From NCBI RefSeq assembly GCF_014636095.1, contig NZ_BMDV01000002.1, positions 1 through 64,000 on the forward strand: 64,000 nt of DNA, given 5' to 3'. This document shows, piece after piece, positions 29,589-39,437 of the stretch. A program made the position numbers and the translations under genes. Under the pieces are notes generated by a model. The model was not told the origin of the DNA and ran no database searches. It was given only the letters and a program-made list of their open reading frames with translations. This DNA is from Acinetobacter modestus. Lineage in GTDB: Bacteria > Pseudomonadota > Gammaproteobacteria > Pseudomonadales > Moraxellaceae. Within the stretch, counting starts at the first letter, position 1. Each line of letters begins with the position of its first letter.

Positions 29589-29615
29589 AATAAGAGCAGT
29601 AGAACTGCCCTTATT
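29589..29615. terminator. Hairpin between convergent pnuC and glpQ
   Basis: The 12-bp stem AATAAGAGCAGT / ACTGCCCTTATT has one G-T pair and a 3-nt spacer. The U tract is short. Confidence 0.6.
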
Positions 29616-29627
29616 CACTACTTTGAC

Positions 29628-30761
29628 TTATTTAGTTGCTTGATAACTTTGCACTGCCTGACGACCTAATGCAGGATCATCAGTAAATACACCATCTACG
29701 CCAGCCTTGAAGTAAAGTTGCATTTCCTTGATTGAACCAGACTCACAACGCTCAGCTGCTTTGGACGTATCCTTACTACATTTTAAGTTGTCTGGTAGAA
29801 AGTTGTTTTCTGGACGGAAGGTATAAGGATGTACTTTTAAATTGACTTTATGAGCATCTGCAATAAAAGAGGTGGTCTGTGTCATTGCGGCATCTTTAAA
29901 GACATAGACTTTCCAAGGACCTACACCATTGGCGTAGGTCGAAACATCTTTGAGACCTTGTGCCGTTGCCAGATCTGCATAGGTTTTAGGATTGTTTTGT
30001 GCAACATAATCTGCTGGTCTTGCTTCAGGCGAATCATAGAGCTGAATTAATTGTGCATGCTTAACACTCTTGTGTAAATCGAGTTGGTTTTTTAAATATT
30101 TTAAATTGCCAACTTCAAAAGATTGTAAATAAATAGGCGCAATATCGCGGCTATATTGGTATTTGGATAAGGTTTTTAACAAAGTATCTTCCATTGCCAA
30201 ATTCTGTTTTTGGAAATAGGTCGGGTGTTTGGTTTCTGGATAAAGACCAATAATTTTGCCCGTTTTTTGATAATGCTTTGCAGCTAAATCAATGATTTCA
30301 TCAAGTGTCGGGATTTCAAATTGATCATTATATTGTGTATTGGCAGCGCGATACTGGGGAATACGCTCACGTGCTTTGAGCTGTTTTAGCTCGGCCAAAG
30401 TAAAATCTTCAGTAAATCAACCTGTTAAACTCACGTCATCAATGATTTTAGTTCTTTTACGGTCTGCAAATTGAGGAAGCGTTGCAACATTGGTTGTGCC
30501 GCTGATCTCATTTTCATGGCGAGCAACCAATATGCCGTCTTTGCTTGATACCAAATCTGGTTCAATAAAATCAGCACCATCATCAATGGCTTTTTGATAG
30601 GATGCAAGTGTATGTTCTGGCCGAAGTGCGCTTGCGCCACGATGTCCAATCACTTGCGGTAATTGAAGTTCAGGTTGCGCCGTGCTGTGTTGATCTTTGT
30701 TGTCATCATGGCAAGCTGTCAGACCGATCAAGCTGACACAGACTAATGCTTTTTTGAACAT
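29628..30761 (-). pseudogene. glpQ: Glycerophosphodiester phosphodiesterase interrupted by in-frame TGA
   Basis: The lipoprotein signal ([10 protein letters not shown]), catalytic [12 protein letters not shown], metal-binding E.D (FIEPDLV) and H of ARHENE are all present in the first 114 residues. A TGA at 30417-30419 then interrupts ...DVSLTG, and the same frame resumes with FTEDFTLAELKQLKARERIP and continues to a normal stop at 29628. GlpQ proteins have Trp here (G-W-FTEDFTLAE), so TGG to TGA explains the break. The downstream part keeps GVDGVFTDDP. The gene would hydrolyse glycerophosphodiesters to glycerol 3-phosphate if repaired. It may be a real inactivation or a base error. Confidence 0.88.
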
Positions 30762-30926
30762 AATTTAACTCATTAGTTTTTCTTAAAGCATTGATCTTGT
30801 CGTTTTAATTTATCAAATGGATGACAATCAGATGATAATTTTATGAAAATAATGAAATTTTTTAACTGAATGTTTGAAATTCAATATCTCATTTCAGGCT
30901 TTGATAAAGCGGGGTATGGAGGGAGA

Positions 30927-32540
30927 TTATGACTTCTGTTTCCAATAAGGCCAATTTACTTCAGGCGTAAAACGATAATCACGATCTAACCAATAAGATT
31001 GTGGTGAAGCAGTTTTATTTTTAAGACCCATGATACGCATTAAGTTGTTATCAAGTTCTGCTGTATTGAGTATTTTGTCTTTATTGACACCCGTGACTTG
31101 CATATTGTCATGCCATATAATCACAGGAACTTGGTATCCAGCTTTTGTATTCGGGCTGTGACCCGCATAGTCAATCTCATGACCAACTTCATTTCCGTGA
31201 TCTGAAACGACCATAAAAGATCTAAAATCAGAATTATTATCAGCCTTTAGATCATCTAAAAATCTGGCAAGCAACGAGTCTTCATATAACACTGCATTAT
31301 CATAATCATTACGTAGTGAACGAACCCAAGGATCAATATTACGATTCTTGAGGTCGAGTTCGACAGCATCATTACTGTCTCCAGTAAATTTATTAAACGC
31401 TAATGGGTAACGTTCTTGGTAATTTGGATGTGCACCAATCAAATGAAGAATAATCAGTTTTTTAGGATCTGGATCTGCAAGAGCTTGTTGATAAACGGGA
31501 ATAAGTTTTTCGTCTAATGAATTACTACTTCTTCCTGATCGTGTATTTTTATAAACAGCCGTATCTGCATAAGAACCAAATAATGAAGATAAATAACTAT
31601 CATCTTGATTGCTTAACCAATAAATTTTATAGCCTGCTGCTCGAGCGTAAGCTAAAACGCTTTCTGAAGAATATTGATCATGCGCAGATGCAGGACTTTC
31701 AGTCAATAAAACACGTAGCGCATTAATCGTTGAAGGTGACGGTGAAAATGCATTACAAAAGATTTTTAACTCATCAAGTTTTTTTGCTAATTCTGGAGTC
31801 GTCTCGCGTTGATAACCACAAACACCTAAATTTAAACTTGTTAAACTCTCTGAGAGAATTAACACATGTGTTTGTTTCTCATCCTTTTTTTTTGTTAGAG
31901 TTAAATTTTGCTTTGCACTGATGTCCCATTGTCTGTGTACATTTTGATGTTGTTTAATTCTATTTTTAAAATCCTGAAGTTTTGTTTGATAGTCTGACCA
32001 AAAAATGATGGGATGAACTTTACGTGATGGCTTCATTAAATAACTTGTTATTGTTAATAGAACAAGTAAAACGATACAACTACGATAAATTCGACTCTGC
32101 CACATCTGATCAAGATGGTGAGCTTTAATCAGTTTGAAAGTAGAAATGCTGTAAATAATTAGCAAGCAAAGTAGGCTAAAAATCACACTTAAGATTGTGC
32201 TTAAGTGTAGTTGTATGAATTCCCACGTTTCTTGCTGACTGGTATTGGCTATGGCTTCAATAATAAAATAGGCTTCATTATCACTATTAAATAAAAACCA
32301 CGTACTCGAACGTAGGAGTACATCAAGCCAAGTCGCAAACCACCATAAAACAGTAAGTCCATACCAATATTTTTTTTGTGTTTTAATGGCAAGCCAAATT
32401 AAACCTACACCTGGCAAAGAAAGGAATCCCAGTCTTAAACCATCAGATAAATTACCAGCAATACTAAGTAATCCCCCAGTAATTAATGCGGGCAATAGAA
32501 TTAGGAGCAGAATATTAAAATGTTTAAAACTGGCCTTCAT
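30927..32540 (-). CDS. Phosphoethanolamine transferase (sulfatase fold)
   Basis: The 537 residues carry about five N-terminal membrane helices, then a periplasmic sulfatase-type catalytic domain. Motifs are HVLILSESLTSLNLGVCGYQRETTPEL, the putative Thr nucleophile in SPSPSTINALRVLLTE, and the metal-binding VVSDHGNEVGHEIDYAGHSP. It resembles EptA/CptA-type enzymes that add phosphoethanolamine to lipid A or core LPS. Which acceptor is used is not evident. It is monocistronic, divergent from the RND pump gene. Confidence 0.82.
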   Translation of the reverse strand: MKASFKHFNILLLILLPALITGGLLSIAGNLSDGLRLGFLSLPGVGLIWLAIKTQKKYWYGLTVLWWFATWLDVLLRSSTWFLFNSDNEAYFIIEAIANTSQQETWEFIQLHLSTILSVIFSLLCLLIIYSISTFKLIKAHHLDQMWQSRIYRSCIVLLVLLTITSYLMKPSRKVHPIIFWSDYQTKLQDFKNRIKQHQNVHRQWDISAKQNLTLTKKKDEKQTHVLILSESLTSLNLGVCGYQRETTPELAKKLDELKIFCNAFSPSPSTINALRVLLTESPASAHDQYSSESVLAYARAAGYKIYWLSNQDDSYLSSLFGSYADTAVYKNTRSGRSSNSLDEKLIPVYQQALADPDPKKLIILHLIGAHPNYQERYPLAFNKFTGDSNDAVELDLKNRNIDPWVRSLRNDYDNAVLYEDSLLARFLDDLKADNNSDFRSFMVVSDHGNEVGHEIDYAGHSPNTKAGYQVPVIIWHDNMQVTGVNKDKILNTAELDNNLMRIMGLKNKTASPQSYWLDRDYRFTPEVNWPYWKQKS

Positions 32541-32850
32541 ATATGCCTAGAAAAATAAGGGAGCAACAGGGAGCGTGCTACTATCGGTTTAAGTGAGTGG
32601 AGTGTCAATCTAAAATTAAGAAGTATTTGATTGGATAGTAAATTAAATTTTTGACCTCATTTGTTTTCGATGAGATATGCTGATGATCAATAAAAAATCC
32701 ATTATTTCTCCGTAATTTTCGCTTTTTGCAATGATATGTTAATAAGGATGGTGTTTCCTTGAAAGCTCGGTAATGATCGTAGATTGAAAGTGCCTCTATT
32801 TTCCTATCTTTTTGAAAAAATTGACTGTTTCCACAATGGAATGAGCAGCC
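32541..32850. other. 310-bp divergent intergenic region
   Basis: It must hold the promoters of the phosphoethanolamine transferase and RND genes. No operator repeat, adaptor gene or regulator gene was recognised. Confidence 0.5.
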
Positions 32851-35800
32851 ATGCTATCTAAATTTTTTATTGAGCGTCCAATTTTCGCAAGTGTGCTTGC
32901 CATTATTGTTATGGCATTAGGAATACTCGCAATTCTGAATTTGCCAGTTGAACGTTATCCTGATATTGCCCCACCGAAAATTACAGTATCGACCAACTAT
33001 AGTGGCGCTGATGCTAAAACAGTTGAACAAAGTGTAACTCAAGTTTTAGAGCAGCAAATCCAAGGTCTCGACCATTTACTGTACTTTAGTTCAACCAGCG
33101 ATGCAGCTGGTCGTAGCCGTATTACGATTAGTTTTGAAAATGGCACAAATCCCGATACAGCACAGGTTCAAGTACAAAATAAAATTAGTGGCGTGATACG
33201 CCGTCTCCCAGATGCGGTACAACGGCAGGGAGTTAATGTCACTAAGTCCTTGGGTGATACCTTTATGGTGATTGGACTGTATGACAGTACAGGGCAAGCA
33301 AATAATATTGCGTTGTCTGATTATCTATCTACACATGTCCTTGATAATTTAAATCGGATTGATGGCGTCGGTGAAACAGATGTTTTTGGATCGCAGTATG
33401 CAATGCGAATTTGGCTAGATCCAAATAAATTGACTCAATATAATTTAATTCCAAATGATGTCGTTACCGCGATTACCACTCAAAATACACAGGTTGCAGC
33501 AGGTGCGATCGGAGATTTGCCTGTTGTTCAAGGTCAATACTTGAATGCAAAAGTAACAGCAGGTTCTCGCTTAAAGACGATTCAAGATTTTGAACAAATT
33601 ATTGTAAAATCAGATGTATCTGGAAGTTTTGTTCAATTAAAAGATATTGCTCGGATTGAATTAGGGGCAGAAAATTATCAATCATTTAATACGATCAATG
33701 GTTATCCAGCTGCAGGTCTTGGCATTTCTTTATCTTCGGGTGCCAATGCGATTCAAACATCTAAGTTTATTCATCAAACTTTAGATGAACTCTCTAGCAA
33801 GCTTCCAACAGGGTATAAGATCGTTTATCCAAGAGATAATACTCCCTTTGTGCAAGAATCTATTAAAGAGGTGATTAAAACACTTGTCGAAGCAATTGGT
33901 TTAGTTATTTTAGTCATGTTTCTTTTTCTTCAAAGTTGGCGTGCGACGCTTATTCCAAGTATTACTGTACCGATCGTGATTTTAGGGACTTTTGCTGTAC
34001 TTGAATTACTTGGATTTAGTATTAATACCTTAACTCTCTTTGCATTGGTGCTTGCTATTGGTTTGTTGGTTGATGATGCAATTGTTGTGGTGGAAAATGT
34101 TGAACGGCTTATGCATGAGCAGCATTTGTCACCCAAACAAGCAGCCGTTGAATCTATGCAAGAAATTAGCGGTGCATTGATTGGAATTACCATGGTGTTA
34201 ACAGCCGTTTTTATTCCAATGTCTTTTTTTGCGGGTTCAATTGGGGTTATCTATCGTCAGTTTTCAATCACTTTAGTTGCTGCGATGGTCTTATCTTTAG
34301 TAGTCGCCTTGGTGCTTACACCTGCTTTATGTGCTTTGATTTTAAAGCCAAACCATCAACCCAAGTCATGGGCGATTCGGTTCAATAACAGGATAGACAC
34401 ACTTAAAAATAAGTATTTATCTCTAGTGCAAACCATGCTTCGTTATAAAATCTCTGTATCTGTGATTTTTATTGCATTAATTGCCGTATTTGCTTTGTTC
34501 TATAGCAGTCTGCAAAGTAGTTTTTTACCAAAAGAAGACCAAGGGATATTAAGTGTTCAATTTAAATTAGTGGATAGTGCACCACTTTCAAAAAGTCAGG
34601 AGGTCGGTGAGGCAATTCGTCATTATTTTCTTCAGAATGAAAAAGCAAATGTCAATTTAGTGCTTATTCGCTACGGACGAAATAATTCTGGAACGGGGCA
34701 AAATCTTGGACAAGGCTTTGTTTCATTAAATCATTGGGACAACCGTACTGGGAAGAAAAACTCTGCTGAAGCTATTCGCAAGAGAGCACTTAAATATTTT
34801 AGCCAATTTCCCGATGCACAGATTAATGTGACGTTGCCTGCTTCTGTAAATGGATTAGGCGCAACAGATGGAATGGATTTATGGATTCAGGATATCAATG
34901 GGCAAGGTGAACAATTCCTCGATCAAAGTGTTAAACAGCTGCAACAGTTGGGACAAAAATATTCAAGTTTTGAAAACTTAGATAAACAATCCACTGATAG
35001 TAAAGCTACTTTGAATGTGAAGATTGACCATAAGCAAGCGATGGCAAATGGTTTAAATCTAAATGAAATTAATAGTACTTTGTCGACCGCATGGGGTGGG
35101 ACATATGTGAATGACTTTATTGACCGTGGTCGAATTAAACAAGTTATTTTACAAGGTGATGCACCATTCCGTTCTAAGCCTGAAGACTTATATAGCTGGT
35201 CAGTACGCAATAATCAAAATCAAATGGTTCCTTTTAGTTCATTTTCAACGACATCATGGGGAGGGACACCAAGCATTGTACAACGCTATATGGGATACAG
35301 TGCTTTGCAATTACAAGCTAACGTTGTCAGTGGTCAATCTTCAGGCCAAGCCATGAAAGATATTGAACAGTTGGTGGGTCAACAAGAAGGCTTAGGTTTA
35401 CTATGGACTGGGCTTTCTTATCAAGAGCAGCAATCGACTAATCAAGCAATTTGGCTATATTTAATTTCTATTGCATTTATTTTTCTATGTTTAGCCGCGT
35501 TGTATGAAAGTCTGCGTATTCCTATGGCTGTGATGACCGCAATTCCTTTAGGGATTGGCGGTAGTATTATTTTTGCCCATATTTTTGGTTTACCAAATGA
35601 TGTTTACTTTCAGATCGCTTTACTTACAACAATTGGCTTATCCTGTAAAAATGCAATTTTGATTGTTGAATTTGCAGCGATGGCACAAACACAAGGAAAA
35701 AATGCCATTCAAGCAGCACTACAAGGTGCAGGGCTGCGTTTGCGTCCTATTCTAATGACTTCTTTTGCATTTGGCGCGGGAGTTATTCCACTGGTTTTTG

Positions 35801-35958
35801 CATTTGGAGCAGGGGCTGTAAGCCGTCAAGAAATTGGTATCAGTGTTTTAGGTGGTGTGATATTCGGGACAGTATTGGTACTGATATTTATTCCATTTAT
35901 GTTTGTACTTGTTGCTAATATCTTTAAACCTAAAGAAGAAATTGAAATTTTTAAATAA
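32851..35958 (+). CDS. RND efflux permease, HAE-1 family, without adjacent adaptor
   Basis: The 1035 residues have a typical length and twelve helices. The N-terminus is FFIERPIFASVLAIIVMALG. The proton-relay motif LAIGLLVDDAIVVVENVERLM is present, and the second half has GIGGSIIFAHIFGLPNDVYFQIALLTTIGLSCKNAILIVEFA. It resembles AdeB/AcrB multidrug pumps, not heavy-metal CusA. No periplasmic adaptor (MFP) or outer-membrane factor flanks it, since the upstream gene is a divergent phosphoethanolamine transferase and downstream is mgtE. It may borrow adaptor proteins from another locus. Substrate unknown. Confidence 0.9.
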   Translation: MLSKFFIERPIFASVLAIIVMALGILAILNLPVERYPDIAPPKITVSTNYSGADAKTVEQSVTQVLEQQIQGLDHLLYFSSTSDAAGRSRITISFENGTNPDTAQVQVQNKISGVIRRLPDAVQRQGVNVTKSLGDTFMVIGLYDSTGQANNIALSDYLSTHVLDNLNRIDGVGETDVFGSQYAMRIWLDPNKLTQYNLIPNDVVTAITTQNTQVAAGAIGDLPVVQGQYLNAKVTAGSRLKTIQDFEQIIVKSDVSGSFVQLKDIARIELGAENYQSFNTINGYPAAGLGISLSSGANAIQTSKFIHQTLDELSSKLPTGYKIVYPRDNTPFVQESIKEVIKTLVEAIGLVILVMFLFLQSWRATLIPSITVPIVILGTFAVLELLGFSINTLTLFALVLAIGLLVDDAIVVVENVERLMHEQHLSPKQAAVESMQEISGALIGITMVLTAVFIPMSFFAGSIGVIYRQFSITLVAAMVLSLVVALVLTPALCALILKPNHQPKSWAIRFNNRIDTLKNKYLSLVQTMLRYKISVSVIFIALIAVFALFYSSLQSSFLPKEDQGILSVQFKLVDSAPLSKSQEVGEAIRHYFLQNEKANVNLVLIRYGRNNSGTGQNLGQGFVSLNHWDNRTGKKNSAEAIRKRALKYFSQFPDAQINVTLPASVNGLGATDGMDLWIQDINGQGEQFLDQSVKQLQQLGQKYSSFENLDKQSTDSKATLNVKIDHKQAMANGLNLNEINSTLSTAWGGTYVNDFIDRGRIKQVILQGDAPFRSKPEDLYSWSVRNNQNQMVPFSSFSTTSWGGTPSIVQRYMGYSALQLQANVVSGQSSGQAMKDIEQLVGQQEGLGLLWTGLSYQEQQSTNQAIWLYLISIAFIFLCLAALYESLRIPMAVMTAIPLGIGGSIIFAHIFGLPNDVYFQIALLTTIGLSCKNAILIVEFAAMAQTQGKNAIQAALQGAGLRLRPILMTSFAFGAGVIPLVFAFGAGAVSRQEIGISVLGGVIFGTVLVLIFIPFMFVLVANIFKPKEEIEIFK

Positions 35959-36064
35959 AAATAATGAAAGCCAAGCAATAGAAATGAATTATTCATGGAT
36001 TAATTTAAAACACGAATTGTTCATTTTTGTTGTGTAAGTTGAGAATATAAAAAAATATTTGTAG

Positions 36065-36128
36065 TATGGCTCTGCCGTATAAACGGTTTAACTAGGTTTA
36101 ATGCCCTAAATGGACACGCAGAGTTGTA
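36065..36128 (+). promoter_or_regulatory. Candidate structured RNA leader of mgtE
   Basis: An 11-bp closing stem can form between TATGGCTCTGC (36065-36075) and GCAGAGTTGTA (36118-36128), with three G-U pairs. It encloses a small CGT/ACG hairpin and a second hairpin CTAGG..CCTA, a three-way junction. It lies 123 bp upstream of the Mg transporter start. It does not look like the known M-box. No terminator follows it, so any control would be translational or unknown. Confidence 0.35.
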
Positions 36129-36250
36129 GTTTAATCCAAATTACACATTTTTATATTCATCAAAATCTGAATGAAGCTTCTTATTCGACAGTAAAATAAT
36201 TTGCTGCGTTTGACCCTTCATTGCAGATGATTTGTAGTGAAGAGGCAGAA

Positions 36251-37588
36251 ATGAGCTACAATAACTTTTTATATTTATTAAGCGACGCACTCAAAAATAA
36301 TCATATTGATCTTGCACTTGCATCAGTTAAAACTTTTCAAGCCATCGATATTGCAGATGTATTGACACAGCTTTCTGCTGAACAAAGTCAATTGCTGCTC
36401 ACACATTTACCTGATCGTGCCTATGTCTTTTCCTATCTTCCTCCCAGTGAACAAGTCAAACTCGCCCAAGCCATGCCCAGAAATATTTTGGCTGAAATTA
36501 TTGGCGAAATGTCCTCGGATAAACGTGCGGACGTGTTCAAATGCTTGGATCAAGAACAACAAAATGCGTTGTTGCCTGCTTTGGCGCAAGCAGAACGCGA
36601 AGATATACGTCAACTATCTTCCTATTTAGAGGGAACGGCAGGCTCAATCATGAGCTCGGAATATGCGACTTTAAAGCCGAATATGCTGGTCAATGATGCG
36701 ATCAAAATGTTACGCCTAGAAGCACCTGATACCGAAATGATCTATTTCGCTTATGTACTGAATGAAGCGCGTAAGATTTTGGGCGTATTGTCTTTAAAGC
36801 AGTTAATTTTGGCACCTGAAGATCAAAATATTAATGAGTTGATGGAGACCAATGTCTTAACCGCTTATGTGGATACCGACCAAGATGAGGTCGCAAAAAC
36901 CATTGCTCGTTATGACTTACTTGCATTGCCGATTATTGATCATCATCAGATGATGGTCGGGATCGTGACCTACGATGATGCGATGGATGTAGCCAGTGAA
37001 GAAGCAACCGAAGACTTCTTAAAAGTCGGTGCGGTCAATGCATCTTCTAAACTCAGTATCAAGTCTGCCCCCATTTTGCAACTTTACCAGAAACGAGTGT
37101 TTTGGTTAGTATTTCTCGTGTTTGGTAGCTTGTTATCAGGGATTGGTATTGCTCATTATGAAGATGTGATTGCGAAAAATCTTGTCTTAGTATTCTTTTT
37201 ACCACTATTGGTGGGAAGTGGAGGCAATGCTGGTTCTCAGTCTTCAACACTTATGGTACGTGCTTTAGCGACAGGTGATGTGCAATTTAAAGACTGGTTC
37301 CATCTGCTCGGACGGGAAAGCTTGGTCGCTTTATGCTTAGGGGGAACTATGGCGGTTGCCGTGTCATTGCTGGGTTATTTCCGTGGCGATGAGATGGTAG
37401 CTTTAGTTTTGGCGCTGAGTATGATGGGAATTGTACTCATGGGGTGTCTAATTGGTATGAGCTTACCATTTATTTTAAATAAGGCTGGACTTGACCCTGC
37501 CAGTGCTTCGGCACCCTTGGTCACTTCAATTTGTGATGCAACTGGAGTGTTGGTGTATCTATTTATCGCCTCAATGATTTTATTCTGA
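36251..37588 (+). CDS. mgtE: Magnesium transporter MgtE
   Basis: The 445 residues start from ATG 36251, chosen because an AGAGG ribosome site lies 5 bp upstream; the frame itself opens earlier. The MgtE N domain (superhelix with LPDRAYVFSYLP, MSSDKRADVF), a CBS pair (about 130-255) and five C-terminal helices are present. The transport signature is PLLVGSGGNAGSQSSTLMVRALATGDV. It is an inner-membrane Mg2+ channel gated by cytosolic Mg2+ through the N and CBS domains. A structured leader precedes it. Confidence 0.95.
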   Translation: MSYNNFLYLLSDALKNNHIDLALASVKTFQAIDIADVLTQLSAEQSQLLLTHLPDRAYVFSYLPPSEQVKLAQAMPRNILAEIIGEMSSDKRADVFKCLDQEQQNALLPALAQAEREDIRQLSSYLEGTAGSIMSSEYATLKPNMLVNDAIKMLRLEAPDTEMIYFAYVLNEARKILGVLSLKQLILAPEDQNINELMETNVLTAYVDTDQDEVAKTIARYDLLALPIIDHHQMMVGIVTYDDAMDVASEEATEDFLKVGAVNASSKLSIKSAPILQLYQKRVFWLVFLVFGSLLSGIGIAHYEDVIAKNLVLVFFLPLLVGSGGNAGSQSSTLMVRALATGDVQFKDWFHLLGRESLVALCLGGTMAVAVSLLGYFRGDEMVALVLALSMMGIVLMGCLIGMSLPFILNKAGLDPASASAPLVTSICDATGVLVYLFIASMILF

Positions 37589-37666
37589 TTGGTAATAATA
37601 ATTGTACCGACAAAACGGAAAATCTGCTTTATTCTCAAGCATAAACATGGTTTTTAGGTTGAGTGA

Positions 37667-38260
37667 ATGATTGCTCCAACAGAACAAAAAAAATTAACTC
37701 AGCAGCAAGCGATTGCTGTTGAACGTGATTTAGCAAAATTTGCCAATACCATGGACAGTTTGGTTCGGATTCCTTTTACCAAACAGGGAGTCGGGGCAGA
37801 TGCTGCATTGAGTACCATTCCCTTTGCGGGCGATATAGCAGGTTTTGTTTTAACACTATATGCTTTTAAAAAAGCCAGAGAAGTGGGCGTACCACAGCAT
37901 AAATTGAAGGGTGTGGTTAAACTGGCAATTATGGATATGTTGGTGGGTTTTGTACCGATTGTCGGTACCTTATTTGACGTATTTATTCGTCCAAGTCGTA
38001 AGACACTGGAAATTGTACATGACCATATCCGTGAGGAATATCAAGTGCACAGTGATATTCATGTGGTGCATCCATTCTTGCATGAATCCCTAGAACAAAA
38101 GCAGAAAACTTCAGCTTTCTGGCGTAATCCGATTGTGAGTTGGATTTGGTTACGTATCCCAGATTTATTGGGTATTGCCGTACTAATTTTATTGGTTGTT
38201 GCAGTTTGGGCAGGTTTTAGTTATCTGTGGCAGTTTTATCAATCTTTTCAAACACACTAG
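37667..38260 (+). CDS. DUF4112 membrane protein
   Basis: The 197 residues carry the DUF4112 core LVRIPFTKQGVGADAALSTIPFAGDIAGFVLTLYAF and MLVGFVPIVGTLFDVFIRPSRK at about 30-120, and a final membrane helix near 165-190. The function is unknown. It follows mgtE by 78 bp on the same strand and could be cotranscribed. It is terminated by a bidirectional hairpin shared with htpX. Confidence 0.85.
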   Translation: MIAPTEQKKLTQQQAIAVERDLAKFANTMDSLVRIPFTKQGVGADAALSTIPFAGDIAGFVLTLYAFKKAREVGVPQHKLKGVVKLAIMDMLVGFVPIVGTLFDVFIRPSRKTLEIVHDHIREEYQVHSDIHVVHPFLHESLEQKQKTSAFWRNPIVSWIWLRIPDLLGIAVLILLVVAVWAGFSYLWQFYQSFQTH

Positions 38261-38273
38261 ATTTTAAGCAAAA

Positions 38274-38300
38274 ATAAAGCCTCCATAACGGAGGCTTTAT
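38274..38300. terminator. Bidirectional terminator
   Basis: The 11-bp perfect stem ATAAAGCCTCC / GGAGGCTTTAT with a 5-nt loop sits between the convergent DUF4112 and htpX genes. Confidence 0.85.
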
Positions 38301-38317
38301 CATTTATCTGATACTGA

Positions 38318-39223
38318 TTATTGAACATTTAATTGCTGTAAAGCGGCAACACGTTGTTCAATGGTTGGGTGAGTTTGGAATAAAGCCGCTAAGCTAAAGC
38401 CTTGTTCCTTACCTTCCGCAATTGCAAATGCTTTCATTTCTTTTGGCATTTGATCTGGCATTTCTGATTCTGCTTGTAAACGAAGTAGAGCAGAAATCAT
38501 TGCTTGTTTGCCTGCTAAACGTGCACCAGCTTCGTCTGCGCGATATTCACGTTGACGAGAGAACCACATTACAATCGCAGAGGCCAAAATACCAAATACG
38601 ATGTCGAGTACAATCGTAATAGCAAAATAAGCAAGACCAGGTGCTTCACCATCTTCACGACCGAACACATTACGGTCAATAAAGTCACCTGCAATACGTG
38701 CAAAGAACATCACGAAGGCGTTCACTACACCTTGAATTAATGCAAGGGTTACCATGTCGCCGTTGGCAACGTGACCGATTTCGTGCGCAAGTACAGCACG
38801 AAGTTCATCTTTGTTCATACGCTCAAGTAAGCCTGTCGAGACAGAGACTAAAGCATCATTTTTATTCCAACCTGTCGCAAATGCATTGGATTGGTAAGAA
38901 GGGAAAATACCAACTTCAGGCATTTTAATACCTGCACGTTGAGAAAGTTGTGCCACTTCTTGTAGTAACCAAGCTTCTGCTTGACTACGAGGAGCATTTG
39001 GGTCAATTAATTCAGTTCCAGTGGTTTTTTTCGCCATCCACTTCGACATGAATAAGGAAATTAAAGAACCCACCATACCAAAGACAAAACAGACGACTAA
39101 AAGGTTGCCTAGATTCAAGCCACCCGCGCCATGGTAACTACCGACACCGAAGAGTGACAAGATAATGCCAGCTACAACCAGTACCGCGAGGTTGGTCAGC
39201 AAGAACAAACCAATCCGCATCAT
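38318..39223 (-). CDS. htpX: Membrane zinc protease HtpX
   Basis: The 301 residues have two N-terminal helices, the M48 motif [17 protein letters not shown] (HEIGH), the downstream Glu in [17 protein letters not shown], and two further helices between. HtpX degrades damaged inner-membrane proteins, complementing FtsH, which is also in this window. In E. coli it is Cpx-regulated; no Cpx site was identified here. The ATG is preceded by AAGAGGAT. Confidence 0.96.
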   Translation of the reverse strand: MMRIGLFLLTNLAVLVVAGIILSLFGVGSYHGAGGLNLGNLLVVCFVFGMVGSLISLFMSKWMAKKTTGTELIDPNAPRSQAEAWLLQEVAQLSQRAGIKMPEVGIFPSYQSNAFATGWNKNDALVSVSTGLLERMNKDELRAVLAHEIGHVANGDMVTLALIQGVVNAFVMFFARIAGDFIDRNVFGREDGEAPGLAYFAITIVLDIVFGILASAIVMWFSRQREYRADEAGARLAGKQAMISALLRLQAESEMPDQMPKEMKAFAIAEGKEQGFSLAALFQTHPTIEQRVAALQQLNVQ

Positions 39224-39437
39224 TGAGAAAATCCTCTTATAAATAAAAACTGATCTGATTTATAAATTATAAATCATAACGCTAATATGCAGGGCGAACC
39301 CTAAAAATTCAAGCAAAAAATGAGCGTAGATACATTAAGCTAATAAAACAATAGAAGTGTTTTAAGAAGGGGGAAACGACTAATTTATTTGAAAAAAACA
39401 AATAAAATCATGATGTGAGAATAAGTGATGTCTTTGT

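Noticed and set aside
8455..30419. TGA read as Trp or selenocysteine in this organism
   Set aside because: Many intact genes here end in TGA at the expected length (for example at 5868, 11679, 37588, 49744 and 63696), and no selenocysteine-type hairpin or active-site context is present.
36065..36128. M-box magnesium riboswitch
   Set aside because: The conserved M-box core segments are not present; only a generic three-way junction is seen.
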